Position numbers and translations under genes: made by a program | The notes under the pieces: generated by a model | The model's database searches: none | Told to the model about the DNA's origin: nothing | The model's input: the letters and a program-made list of their open reading frames with translations, nothing else | Shown here: positions 6,683-13,548 of the stretch, piece after piece | Numbering within the stretch: the first letter of the stretch is position 1 | Layout: each line of letters opens with the position of its first letter | From: Pseudomonadota bacterium | GTDB taxonomy: Bacteria; Pseudomonadota; Gammaproteobacteria; JAKAQQ01 | Assembly (NCBI GenBank): GCA_021852325.1 | Contig: JAJZNM010000151.1 | Coordinates: 1 to 14,734, forward strand | Length of the DNA stretch: 14,734 nt | Reading direction: 5' to 3'

Positions 6683-7419
6683 GCGAGGTCCGCGAAAAAT
6701 GGCTGAGCCCGACCCTCGTAGCCTATCTCGTCGAGCTCAGGCGCCGGTTGCTCATCTCGGCGGCCGTGTTTGTGGCTACTTTCCTACTGCTCTTCCCTTG
6801 GGCGGACCCGCTCTTCGTCTGGTTGACGCTTCCTTTACTGGCGGCCCTGCCACCGGGCAGCCATCTGATTGCAATTCACGTCACGACGACATTCGTTGTG
6901 CCTTTCAAGCTGACGCTTCTTGTGGCGCTCATGATTTGCATGCCGGTCTTTCTGTACGAACTCTGGGCTTTTGTCGCGCCTGCACTCTATCGGAAGGAAC
7001 GCCGCTTTGTCCGGACGATGCTGGTCGCGAGCATCGTGCTCTTTTACGTCGGAGTCGCGTTCACCTATTTCGTCATCTTCCCCATGGCGTTCCATTTTTT
7101 TGCCTCCGTGACACCCCGCGGAGTGGCGATGACCACGGATATCCAGTACTACCTCAGTTTCTGCCTGCACCTCATGCTGGCCTTTGGCGTCTCCTTCGAG
7201 ATGCCGGTCGTAATCGTGCTGCTGGTTTTGACGGGGGTCGTCCGGGAAGTGACCCTGAGACGCAACCGGCGCTATATGTTTCTGATCTGCTTCATTATTG
7301 CCGCGTTCCTCACACCACCCGACGCCTTGTCGATGACGCTTTTGGGATTGCCCATGTATGGACTATATGAGCTCGGGCTCGTACTGGTCCGGTGGCTTTT
7401 GCCGAAGTCAGTGGCATGA
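6679..7419 (+). CDS. tatC: Twin-arginine translocase subunit TatC
   Basis: Six-helix inner-membrane receptor for twin-arginine signal peptides; 246 residues, the usual size. LVAYLVELRRRLL near 14-26 matches the conserved cytoplasmic N-terminal segment and keeps the key Glu of the ELR motif, although the common His (as in HLIELR) is Tyr. FVAPALYRKERRF around 97-109 keeps the second signal-peptide-binding Glu. AFTYFVIFPMAFHFF, AFGVSFEMPVVIVLL and AFLTPPDALSMTLL mark the later helices and loops. It overlaps tatB by four bases upstream and the DUF2007 gene by four bases downstream, so all three are likely on one transcript. Confidence 0.96.
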   Translation: MSEVREKWLSPTLVAYLVELRRRLLISAAVFVATFLLLFPWADPLFVWLTLPLLAALPPGSHLIAIHVTTTFVVPFKLTLLVALMICMPVFLYELWAFVAPALYRKERRFVRTMLVASIVLFYVGVAFTYFVIFPMAFHFFASVTPRGVAMTTDIQYYLSFCLHLMLAFGVSFEMPVVIVLLVLTGVVREVTLRRNRRYMFLICFIIAAFLTPPDALSMTLLGLPMYGLYELGLVLVRWLLPKSVA

Positions 7420-7691
7420 TCAAACAGTCCGCTCTGGCATCAGACGGGTGCGAGGATGAGCGCTTCGTGACCGTTGCAGTGTTCGATGACGTCGTCAACG
7501 CAAAAATCGTGGCCGGGCGTCTTGAAGTTGAAGGTTTCGCGGTCCGTCTCGAGGACCAGCATCTGGTCCAGATGGACTGGCTTTACGCCCTGGCCGTCGG
7601 AGGGATCAAGCTCCAGGTCCCGTCGGGTGACGTAGTCCGCGCCCAGCGTGTCCTTCAGGAGGACTATTCCGATTGCCTGCCGCCTATTTGA
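7416..7691 (+). CDS. DUF2007 family small protein
   Basis: Product of 91 residues. The core FVTVAVFDDVVNAKIVAGRLEVEGFAVRLEDQHLVQMDWLYALAVGGIKLQVPSGDVVRAQRVLQ, read in parts, matches the DUF2007 (putative signal-transducing protein) pattern. That pattern is an N-terminal strand, a helix ending in L-x-x-x-G, a D/N-rich turn, then GGIKLxVPxxDxxxAxxxL. The function is unknown; members are often fused to or found beside trafficking or zinc-ribbon proteins. The ATG at 7416 overlaps the tatC stop (ATGA), giving translational coupling. The last eight bases overlap the 3' end of the convergent response-regulator gene. It has no signal peptide and is predicted to be cytoplasmic. Confidence 0.82.
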   Translation: MIKQSALASDGCEDERFVTVAVFDDVVNAKIVAGRLEVEGFAVRLEDQHLVQMDWLYALAVGGIKLQVPSGDVVRAQRVLQEDYSDCLPPI

Positions 7692-8940
7692 TGCATCGGG
7701 ACAATTCTTCCTCAATCGTCCCGAGTTCCCGCTCCAGTGCATAGCATTGGGCTTCAAAGTCCGATCCGGGCGGAACCGTGACCTGAGCGGAATGCACTTC
7801 CCAGTGGGCGAAGGATCCTGATGGGGTTTGCGTGAGATTGTCACACGCGGCGTGCGTTCGAGTATGGTCCCCCATCAGTTCCGCTGGCGAGAGGAGTCCA
7901 AAGCGGCGAGGGGACAGGCAGGCACAAAAGGTCTGTGGAGGCAGACCCGCCTGCCAATGCCGGATCCGGGTCACGAACTCTGGTTCGGAAAGATCGAGCC
8001 AGGCGGGATCACCTTCCAGCGTGGGGTTCAGGACTTCGAACAGGACGAGCTGGATGCCCGCATGCCCCTCAAACCCCACCCGGAAGCGCCAAGATCCGTA
8101 ATCGCGGAAGGCCCGTGCGTTGGGCAACCGGGTCTGGGGCTCGAGCAACCGCTCCGACAGAAGCCGCGTTTCGAGACGCTGAATGAGGTTATGCGAGTTC
8201 CGAGCGAGAGCGTAGCGCTGCAACCGGGCCTGGATCTCTTCCAGGGAAGCAGATTTGCTCCAGAAATCATCCGCACCGGCGATGAAGGCCCGGCGTCTTT
8301 GATCGTCATCGTTCCCGCCCGAGACCATGATGACCGGAACCGGTCCAGAAGGGAGGGTTTGTTCCCGGATTTTAGGGATCAAGGTGTAGCCCGTTTGCGT
8401 GTCTTCGATGAAGATGTCGCAGAGTACGAGGCCGTAGGCTGATTTCTGCAGTGCCAGCAAAGCCTCACCTGGCGTAAAAAAGTGATGCAAGGTCATGCCC
8501 AGCCGTTCGAACCGGTTTTTCATGTGCTGCGCGGCGACTTGGCTGTCGTCGATGTAAAGCACAGGGAGCGCGGGCAAAGACCGGAGCATGCCGACCCGCT
8601 CGGCCAGGGCGGTGCTGATGCGGTGACGATCTTGGCGGTCCACGATCTCGTAATGCGGGTGGTGCATCAGCGCCACTCCCCAGCTGTCGGGGTTCGAGGT
8701 CACAATGAGCGGCCAATGGACGGCATTGAGCGGGGCCTGCTGGAGCTGATCGGCACAGGCCATGCCATCCATGTCGGACAAGGTATAGGCGATGAGTGCC
8801 GTATCGCAAGGAATGGTGCGGGCCAGAGACAGCGCTTCCCGGCCGGAGGAGGCGAGGACGGGTTCCTGGCCGATTGCACGGATGATCTTCTCCCAGTTGA
8901 TCTGGTAAAGACGGGATCCCTCGACCACCAGGATTCTCAT
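7684..8940 (-). CDS. Response regulator: degenerate REC, intact REC, degenerate GGDEF-like domain
   Basis: The 418-residue cytoplasmic product has a PleD-like layout. REC1 (1-115) begins MRILVVEGS with only one acidic residue. The phosphorylation site falls in LIAYTLSDMDG at 49-59, where Ala51 replaces Asp, and the usual Lys is missing. REC2 (about 126-242) looks functional: acidic pair Asp131-Asp132 in VLYIDDS, phospho-acceptor Asp175 in LVLCDIF, Ser207 in IMVSGG and Lys229 in FWSKS. A linker helix (LIQRLETRLLSERLL) leads to LEPQTRLPNARAFRDY at 266-281, which mirrors the DxLTGLPNRRAF start of GGDEF domains. The active-site position reads CLSPRRFGLL at 341-350, so SPRRF stands where GGDEF should be. 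It is therefore unlikely to make cyclic di-GMP. It starts six bases after the upstream M14-like gene ends; no strong ribosome site is seen. Confidence 0.82.
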   Translation of the reverse strand: MRILVVEGSRLYQINWEKIIRAIGQEPVLASSGREALSLARTIPCDTALIAYTLSDMDGMACADQLQQAPLNAVHWPLIVTSNPDSWGVALMHHPHYEIVDRQDRHRISTALAERVGMLRSLPALPVLYIDDSQVAAQHMKNRFERLGMTLHHFFTPGEALLALQKSAYGLVLCDIFIEDTQTGYTLIPKIREQTLPSGPVPVIMVSGGNDDDQRRRAFIAGADDFWSKSASLEEIQARLQRYALARNSHNLIQRLETRLLSERLLEPQTRLPNARAFRDYGSWRFRVGFEGHAGIQLVLFEVLNPTLEGDPAWLDLSEPEFVTRIRHWQAGLPPQTFCACLSPRRFGLLSPAELMGDHTRTHAACDNLTQTPSGSFAHWEVHSAQVTVPPGSDFEAQCYALERELGTIEEELSRCIK

Positions 8941-8946
8941 GGGCGG

Positions 8947-10746
8947 TTAGGGCGATCGCCCAAGGTGCAGCGGGGCATGGCGAAGCGTACCGACTGGATA
9001 GAGATCGGGAGAAACCGGGTCCCTGAAAACGTAACGGTAGAAAAAATCGAGCCGTGCGGTTGGATTCTCGGCAAAGGCCGGATGCATGATCCGGGCAACG
9101 AATCGGCGGGCCAGGCGTGGATGTTTTCGCAGGAGCGTACGTGCCAGGGTTTCGAGGGCACTCTGGGGGTGGATCGGCAGGGGATTGAAAATCGAGTTGA
9201 AATAGCCAAGCCGGAACAGGCTGAACGGACTTTGGGGATCGAGCAGCAGGACGACGATCCGGGCGAGCCGCTGATTGACCGGGATGAAGACCGAACCCGG
9301 GGGATAGACGAACTCACGGGTTTCGGCCACGGTGTCGAATGACGCGATCACCGGAAGGGCGTTGTGTCTCGTGCGTTGCCACCGGATGTGACTCAACCGT
9401 TCGGTTCCGACCCTGAGTTTCACGGGCGAAGAGATGTCCTGGATCTGGATGCCATGCATCCGGAGGATCTCGACGGCTGAGGAAAAGCCAGCAGGGATGA
9501 CGTATCCCGCGATATCTGGCAGCGGATCGAGGCCTTCAAGGCGGCTATAACGCGGGACGAGGTAGTTGCGTGGCATGTTCCGGTCGTAACGGACCCAGAT
9601 CGTGCCCGAGATGGGACTCAGGGTTTCGCTGTATGCGTATGTCCTGAGCAGAAATGCGTCTGGTGAACGCTTGAGGACATCATGGACGGAAAATCGTGTT
9701 CGAAATGCCGGGTAATGGTACCGGGCCTCAATGGCGAGTTGGTGTTCGGTCTCAAGCAGGGGTTTCGCTGCCCGGGCCAAGACCGAAATCCAGGCAGAAC
9801 CCATTTTGGCGATCTCACGGGTTTCTACCCGCAAGGCCACATGAGGGTTAAAGACCCACTGGACCGCCAAGATATTCGCCAAGGCACTGTAGCCGATGAT
9901 GTGAGCTGGCGATGCCGATACGGTTTCAACACCCGCACCCGGATTTTCAGGATTGCGTGGTTGCATCCACAGTCCCACTGCGAGATGGGCGTGGCTCCAG
10001 CTCGTCCGTGCATCGGCCACAAGCCGGGTGGCCAGTGTTGCAAGCCCCGGTGCGAGCAGTTTGGTCGGAGTGCCGCCGAAAAGAAAGCTGTCACGCCAAG
10101 CCGCCGAATGCCGGGTGACCATTTCAGTGACCAAGGCCGGATGCCAATGCTCAAAAAGGGTGAGCCAGGCCCGAGTGGTCGGCGTCATGGCCAAAAGCAG
10201 GTTTTGTGGATGGGTGCTCGAGGGTTTGGGCAGATCCGCTGGCCAGCCGAAATCGGCATGGGGTTGGGGGACGGGCCGGTACCCCCGGCCTAGGAAAAAG
10301 ACCAGAAGCACCCGTTGCATCCGATGGCGGCGGCGGAGCGCCGGGGTTCTCGACCACTGCCGGATGATCTGGGTGGCGAGTGTACGCACCGCACGACCGG
10401 AATGATCCAGGGCGGGGCTCAGCAGGACGACCAATCTCGATCCCTTCGCATCTGCCCTGGAGTGTGCCGGGTGACCGACGATGAGCGCAAATAGTGGTCT
10501 CCCCGTCCGAGTTTGACCAAGCGGTTGCAAATGGAGCCATGAGACATGCTCGGTCTTGAGCAGACGGGCGAGCGGAGAAGATGTCCTGATGGCATGGGCA
10601 TCGTTGGGCGGTGAGGGGAGCGGGGTAGCCTGGACCGGCGCCGCGGCCCAGTACCCGATGACCCATGAGCCCGCTGCCAGCAAACAGAGCGTTTTCGCGC
10701 AGATTGCCTGCGTTCGGACCGAGACGCGCAAACCGGAGAGCTTCAT
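8947..10746 (-). CDS. Exported M14 carboxypeptidase-like protein, apparently catalytically degenerate
   Basis: The 599-residue product has an N-terminal signal peptide (basic 1-19, hydrophobic CLLAAGSWVIGYWAAAPVQA at 21-40, likely cleaved after VQA), so it is periplasmic or secreted. LGQTRTGRPLFALIVG at 76-91 is the LG-x-T-x-x-GRPL lead-in of zinc carboxypeptidase (M14) domains. The expected HG-x-E zinc motif aligns with SPALDHSGRA at 110-119 and has lost both ligands. The R-N/D-L-N-R region is replaced by RPVPQPHADFGWP. The third ligand position, usually D-L-H, reads VTEMVT at 206-211. The C-terminal half (about 380-540) keeps family features such as NYLVP, GYVIPAGF and EFVYPPGSVFIPVNQRLA. 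The fold is likely M14 with lost metal binding; the role is unknown. The start is ATG at 10746 without a ribosome site. Confidence 0.72.
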   Translation of the reverse strand: MKLSGLRVSVRTQAICAKTLCLLAAGSWVIGYWAAAPVQATPLPSPPNDAHAIRTSSPLARLLKTEHVSWLHLQPLGQTRTGRPLFALIVGHPAHSRADAKGSRLVVLLSPALDHSGRAVRTLATQIIRQWSRTPALRRRHRMQRVLLVFFLGRGYRPVPQPHADFGWPADLPKPSSTHPQNLLLAMTPTTRAWLTLFEHWHPALVTEMVTRHSAAWRDSFLFGGTPTKLLAPGLATLATRLVADARTSWSHAHLAVGLWMQPRNPENPGAGVETVSASPAHIIGYSALANILAVQWVFNPHVALRVETREIAKMGSAWISVLARAAKPLLETEHQLAIEARYHYPAFRTRFSVHDVLKRSPDAFLLRTYAYSETLSPISGTIWVRYDRNMPRNYLVPRYSRLEGLDPLPDIAGYVIPAGFSSAVEILRMHGIQIQDISSPVKLRVGTERLSHIRWQRTRHNALPVIASFDTVAETREFVYPPGSVFIPVNQRLARIVVLLLDPQSPFSLFRLGYFNSIFNPLPIHPQSALETLARTLLRKHPRLARRFVARIMHPAFAENPTARLDFFYRYVFRDPVSPDLYPVGTLRHAPLHLGRSP

Positions 10747-10753
10747 TGCACCG

Positions 10754-10759
10754 ATATTA
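10754..10759 (-). promoter_or_regulatory. Possible -10 element giving a leaderless transcript
   Basis: On the minus strand TAATAT lies only seven bases before the ATG at 10746, and no Shine-Dalgarno sequence is present between them. If it is a -10 box, transcription would start at or next to the start codon. No convincing -35 is visible, so this is tentative. Confidence 0.25.
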
Positions 10760-10964
10760 CCAGATCGACTCCGGCGGGAACCGGATTCCGGATTGCTCCG
10801 CTTCGGGTCTGTTCAGGCAGGAGCCAGAATCAGTTCCCGTGATGCCCGTGGACTCCTATGGTTTGAGGTGGCCATCAGATCCCCGACTCTTCGGGCCGAG
10901 AGATGAGTGAGTGATTCAGCCACAGGGGCATCAAGGTTCGGATCGGGGGCGGTGGATACAGGCT

Positions 10965-10980
10965 GCGGGTCAACTCCCGC
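10965..10980 (-). terminator. Hairpin just after the gspB stop codon
   Basis: GCGGG (10965-10969) and CCCGC (10976-10980) are perfect 5-base arms with a 6-base loop, three bases after the gspB stop. No T-tract follows on the minus strand. Its placement suits a 3'-end stabiliser or weak terminator for the gspAB transcript before the 237-base gap to the M14-like gene. Nothing else was recognised in that gap. Confidence 0.3.
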
Positions 10981-10983
10981 CGG

Positions 10984-11553
10984 TCAAGGACGCGGCACGA
11001 AGTATCGTCGGCCACGGTCCTCGACGAGGAGACCGTTGTCGTGGATGGCGAGCAGACGAGCACCGCCGGGAAGCCGATCGCCCGCATGGTAAAGATGCAT
11101 GTTGATGACCACATAACGGTTGCTGCGCTGGGATGCCCAACTGAACACCTGGATCTGCCATGCCGCAGACGGAGGGAAGTGGTGGTGGATCGGGGAAGGC
11201 TGGACAACCGGTTGCGTCCGGGCGGCTTGGGTTAACACGGGCTTCAGAGGGCTGATGGTCTCGTGTCGGGCTTGCGTCCGCGTCATCTTTGATCCGGGTG
11301 ATTCCGGTGGAGCCACGACGCGTGGGGACAGGATCCGGGGTGCGACCCCGTCCCTTTTGGGCGTCGGGACCAGCAGCGCAACGCCAACCAGTGCCATCGC
11401 GATGCCCGCGATCAGACCAGCCAGAACGAGCCCGGCTACCGGGTAGGCGTGTCGTTTCGCGGATGCGAGGTCCGGTCCGAGCATCGCGAGACCGGAGCCT
11501 TGACGGCTCCGCTCCATTTCGGCTTTCCGTAGTGCATCGAGGATGATCGACAT
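10984..11553 (-). CDS. gspB: Type II secretion assembly factor GspB
   Basis: Inner-membrane partner of GspA, needed to place the GspD secretin in the outer membrane. The 189-residue product starts MSIILDALRKAEMERSRQG, the typical GspB cytoplasmic N-terminus. It has one transmembrane helix at about 38-62 and a proline/arginine-rich periplasmic linker. A C-terminal T2SSB domain spans about 129-188 (AWQIQVFSWASQRSNRYVVINMHLY and the GLLVEDRGRRYFVP end). The start at 11553 was chosen because this N-terminus is diagnostic; a longer reading overlaps gspA in the wrong frame for homology. It follows gspA by only 10 bases. No other type II secretion genes are in the window. Confidence 0.88.
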   Translation of the reverse strand: MSIILDALRKAEMERSRQGSGLAMLGPDLASAKRHAYPVAGLVLAGLIAGIAMALVGVALLVPTPKRDGVAPRILSPRVVAPPESPGSKMTRTQARHETISPLKPVLTQAARTQPVVQPSPIHHHFPPSAAWQIQVFSWASQRSNRYVVINMHLYHAGDRLPGGARLLAIHDNGLLVEDRGRRYFVPRP

Positions 11554-11563
11554 GCGACCGTGC

Positions 11564-12580
11564 TCAGAGTCCGGCTTTGACGGGAAGCTTCCGGTCAAGA
11601 ACCGGATGCCGGTACGACCCGATCCGTTCTGCAGCCGGATGCATGCGGCTGACCGGGATCTCGGGATGGAATCCGGTGGGCAGGGTGCCCAAGAGGCAGA
11701 AGAGTACGAACAGGCTGGCCCGGGTGAACGCCCGGCGGAGCCAGCTGGCTGGTTTGGGATCGCCGATGACCTCACGAGCAGCCTGCCTGGCCAAGGCCTG
11801 TGTGACCAGTCTTGTCCGTTGAACATAAGCGCCGAGCAGGGCACGGTCGCAGAGAATATTGATCGATCGCGGGAGACCACGCGAAGCCCGGTGGATTGAA
11901 CGCAGGGCGGACCGCGTAAACAGCGGTGTGGAAAGACCGGCAACCTTCAGGCGGTGATCGATGTAGGCTTGTGTTTCTCTCGAGCGGAGCGGGCCCAGAC
12001 GGAATCGCGCCGTGATCCGGTTCCGCAAAGGTAGCAGTTCCGGGCGCTCAAGGAGGCCATCGAGCTCCGGTTGCCCGACCAGGATGATCTGCATGAGTTT
12101 GGTCGTGCGGGTCTCCAAATTGGTCAGCAGCCGGATCTGTTCCAGTGTTTCAACCGGGAGCGCCTGGGCTTCATCCACGACCAGGATGACACGACGCCCC
12201 TGTCGGTAGATCTCAAGCAGGCGGTCATAGATGAGCTGGATCAAAGTCGGCAAATCGGCACGGTTCGTGGCGGGTGAATCCTCGTGCCGGATCTCCTGCA
12301 GCAAATTGCGGATGAATGCCTTGGGGGTCTGTTTGGGGTTGATGATCAGGGCAATTTCGAAGTCGGCCGGTGGCTGTTCCAGCAGCCGGCGGACGAGGGT
12401 GGTCTTGCCCGTCCCAACCGGACCGGATAATTCGATGAATCCGCCTGGCTGGGTGACGCCATAGAGCAGATGTGCCAACCCCTCCTGATGGAGGGGACTC
12501 AGGAACAGGAAATGGGGATCCGGCGCCATGCCAAATGGATCTTCCCGTAACCCGAAATAGGGCGTATAGAGCGCTGTCAT
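11564..12580 (-). CDS. gspA: GspA/ExeA-type AAA ATPase, short form without peptidoglycan-binding domain
   Basis: Membrane-anchored ATPase that works with GspB in secretin assembly. In the 338-residue product, YFGLREDPFGMAPDPHFLFLS at 8-28 is the ExeA-family opening. Walker A GPVGTGKT is at 53-60, Walker B VILVVDEAQ at 131-139 and a sensor-like segment IILVGQPEL at 165-173. The segment ASRGLPRSINILCDRALL near 232-249 belongs to the AAA lid. A transmembrane helix at about 287-303 (RASLFVLFCLLGTLPTG) is followed by only 35 residues. ExeA of Aeromonas is much longer and carries a periplasmic peptidoglycan-binding domain after this helix, which is missing here. The ATG at 12580 has a weak ribosome site. 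It is first of the gspAB pair, 54 bases after the DUF4136 lipoprotein gene on the same strand. Confidence 0.88.
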   Translation of the reverse strand: MTALYTPYFGLREDPFGMAPDPHFLFLSPLHQEGLAHLLYGVTQPGGFIELSGPVGTGKTTLVRRLLEQPPADFEIALIINPKQTPKAFIRNLLQEIRHEDSPATNRADLPTLIQLIYDRLLEIYRQGRRVILVVDEAQALPVETLEQIRLLTNLETRTTKLMQIILVGQPELDGLLERPELLPLRNRITARFRLGPLRSRETQAYIDHRLKVAGLSTPLFTRSALRSIHRASRGLPRSINILCDRALLGAYVQRTRLVTQALARQAAREVIGDPKPASWLRRAFTRASLFVLFCLLGTLPTGFHPEIPVSRMHPAAERIGSYRHPVLDRKLPVKAGL

Positions 12581-12634
12581 CCTGCTTGCCGCTTGTGTTC
12601 GCAGGGCAGCCCACCTGCAGCTCTGCGCCCGCGA

Positions 12635-13237
12635 CTAGCGGGGTGGGAAATGCTGCAGGATGTGGTTGACCAGATGGTAGATGGCACGCGTCGAGAAGTT
12701 GCTCTTCGTGACGATCTGGGATTCCCAGCCACGCCAGATCAGATGGCGGCTTTTCGCGCTGATGATGTCAAGAATGAGATCCGCCTTGCGATAGCTGTAG
12801 GTGTTCGCATAGCCGTACCCGAAGCCATAACCATAGCCGAATCCGAAACCACCCATCTGGAACGCAGTCCCTGGGTAGAAATAATCGTCGTAGTAAGGGA
12901 ACCCGAATCCGAATCCAGGGAAAAACGGGGTGTTGTACTCGAACTCACGGTGGCTAATGATATGGTAGGTCACGAGAAACTGGGCCTGGGAAGGCTTCTT
13001 GCGGTATGAAAACCCACGATTGCGCAACGCCGCGATCGCTGCTTGCTTGACCCGTTGCGTGATGATTCCGCTGTTGACGATCGGATTTTTGATGGGCTGT
13101 TGCCCCGGGGAGAGCCAGGCAAAGCGGTTCAGGTTCGAGAAATTGGCGTTGCGCTGGATTTCAACCCCGACGGTCGAGGCACAGCCTGCCACGATCAGGG
13201 TCAGGGCCAGCAGGGAAATCAATCGGATGGGTTTCAT
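12635..13237 (-). CDS. DUF4136 family lipoprotein with a Gly/Tyr/Phe-rich insert
   Basis: Predicted outer-envelope lipoprotein of 200 residues; function unknown. The signal peptide MKPIRLISLLALTLIVAGC ends in the lipobox VAGC with the lipidated Cys at 19. NANFSNLNRFAWLSP, a segment with VNSGIITQRVKQAAIAALRNRGF, and QAQFLVTYHII form the DUF4136 core. The centre holds a low-complexity stretch (FFPGFGFGFPYYDDYFYPG, then repeated GFGYGYG units, roughly 105-150). The C-terminal core ADLILDIISAKSRHLIWRGWESQIV follows; in this family such a segment packs as the last strands. The start at 13237 has AGGAG seven bases upstream; an earlier in-frame start at 13270 has no such site and would spoil the signal peptide. 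It may be co-transcribed with gspAB. Confidence 0.88.
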   Translation of the reverse strand: MKPIRLISLLALTLIVAGCASTVGVEIQRNANFSNLNRFAWLSPGQQPIKNPIVNSGIITQRVKQAAIAALRNRGFSYRKKPSQAQFLVTYHIISHREFEYNTPFFPGFGFGFPYYDDYFYPGTAFQMGGFGFGYGYGFGYGYANTYSYRKADLILDIISAKSRHLIWRGWESQIVTKSNFSTRAIYHLVNHILQHFPPR

Positions 13238-13324
13238 AGTACATCTCCTGGGATTGCCTCGTTCCGTCACGGATAACGCTTGAGTGACAATCCCGGTCTA
13301 CACAAGATCAGACCTTACCGATAG

Positions 13325-13354
13325 TATAAAGTTTTGGGGTTGATCCTGTCTCAA
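13325..13354 (-). promoter_or_regulatory. Candidate promoter for the DUF4136 lipoprotein gene
   Basis: On the minus strand TTGAGA (13354-13349) is followed after 18 bases by TTTATA (13330-13325), overlapping an alternative -10, TATACT (13328-13323). This is the only AT-rich spot upstream of the lipoprotein gene and lies about 90 bases before its start. The match is partial. Confidence 0.35.
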
Positions 13355-13374
13355 GCCCCGGTAGCCAAGGGGCT
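13354..13374. repeat. Inverted repeat beside the candidate promoter
   Basis: AGCCCC (13354-13359) and GGGGCT (13369-13374) are perfect arms with a 9-base loop. The repeat abuts the -35 of the minus-strand promoter, so it could be a regulator site or an upstream transcription stop. No T-tract adjoins it. Confidence 0.35.
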
Positions 13375-13400
13375 GTCACAAATCGGAAACTACAAGGTCA

Positions 13401-13413
13401 GGGGCTCCGCCCC
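13401..13413. repeat. GC-rich mini-hairpin
   Basis: GGGGC and GCCCC flank a 3-base TCC loop. It is about 27 bases from the neighbouring inverted repeat. It is too short and without T residues to be called a terminator. Confidence 0.25.
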
Positions 13414-13548
13414 CGGGTCTCCAGATGGGCGGCGTGCCCGATAGCTGCAAGATGCGGAATCGAGGCGGATCATACTCCACACGGGGTTGGCCAGAGCCTC
13501 GCTGATCCCCATCATGATCGCGTTCGCTGTCGGGTGGGGTAGTGACTC

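Larger units (their letters stand above)
13238..13548. other. 311-base divergent gap between the DUF4136 gene and the acyltransferase gene
   Basis: No gene was recognised. The part next to the lipoprotein gene holds its ribosome site. The middle is AT-rich around 13300-13340 and carries a candidate promoter. Two short inverted repeats, described separately, lie at 13354-13374 and 13401-13413. A reading frame crossing this gap on the minus strand is antisense to the acyltransferase and shows no protein family features. Confidence 0.6.

Noticed and set aside
8482..9342. Plus-strand frame opposite the response regulator and the M14-like gene
   Set aside because: Both minus-strand genes show conserved motifs here; the plus-strand product does not.
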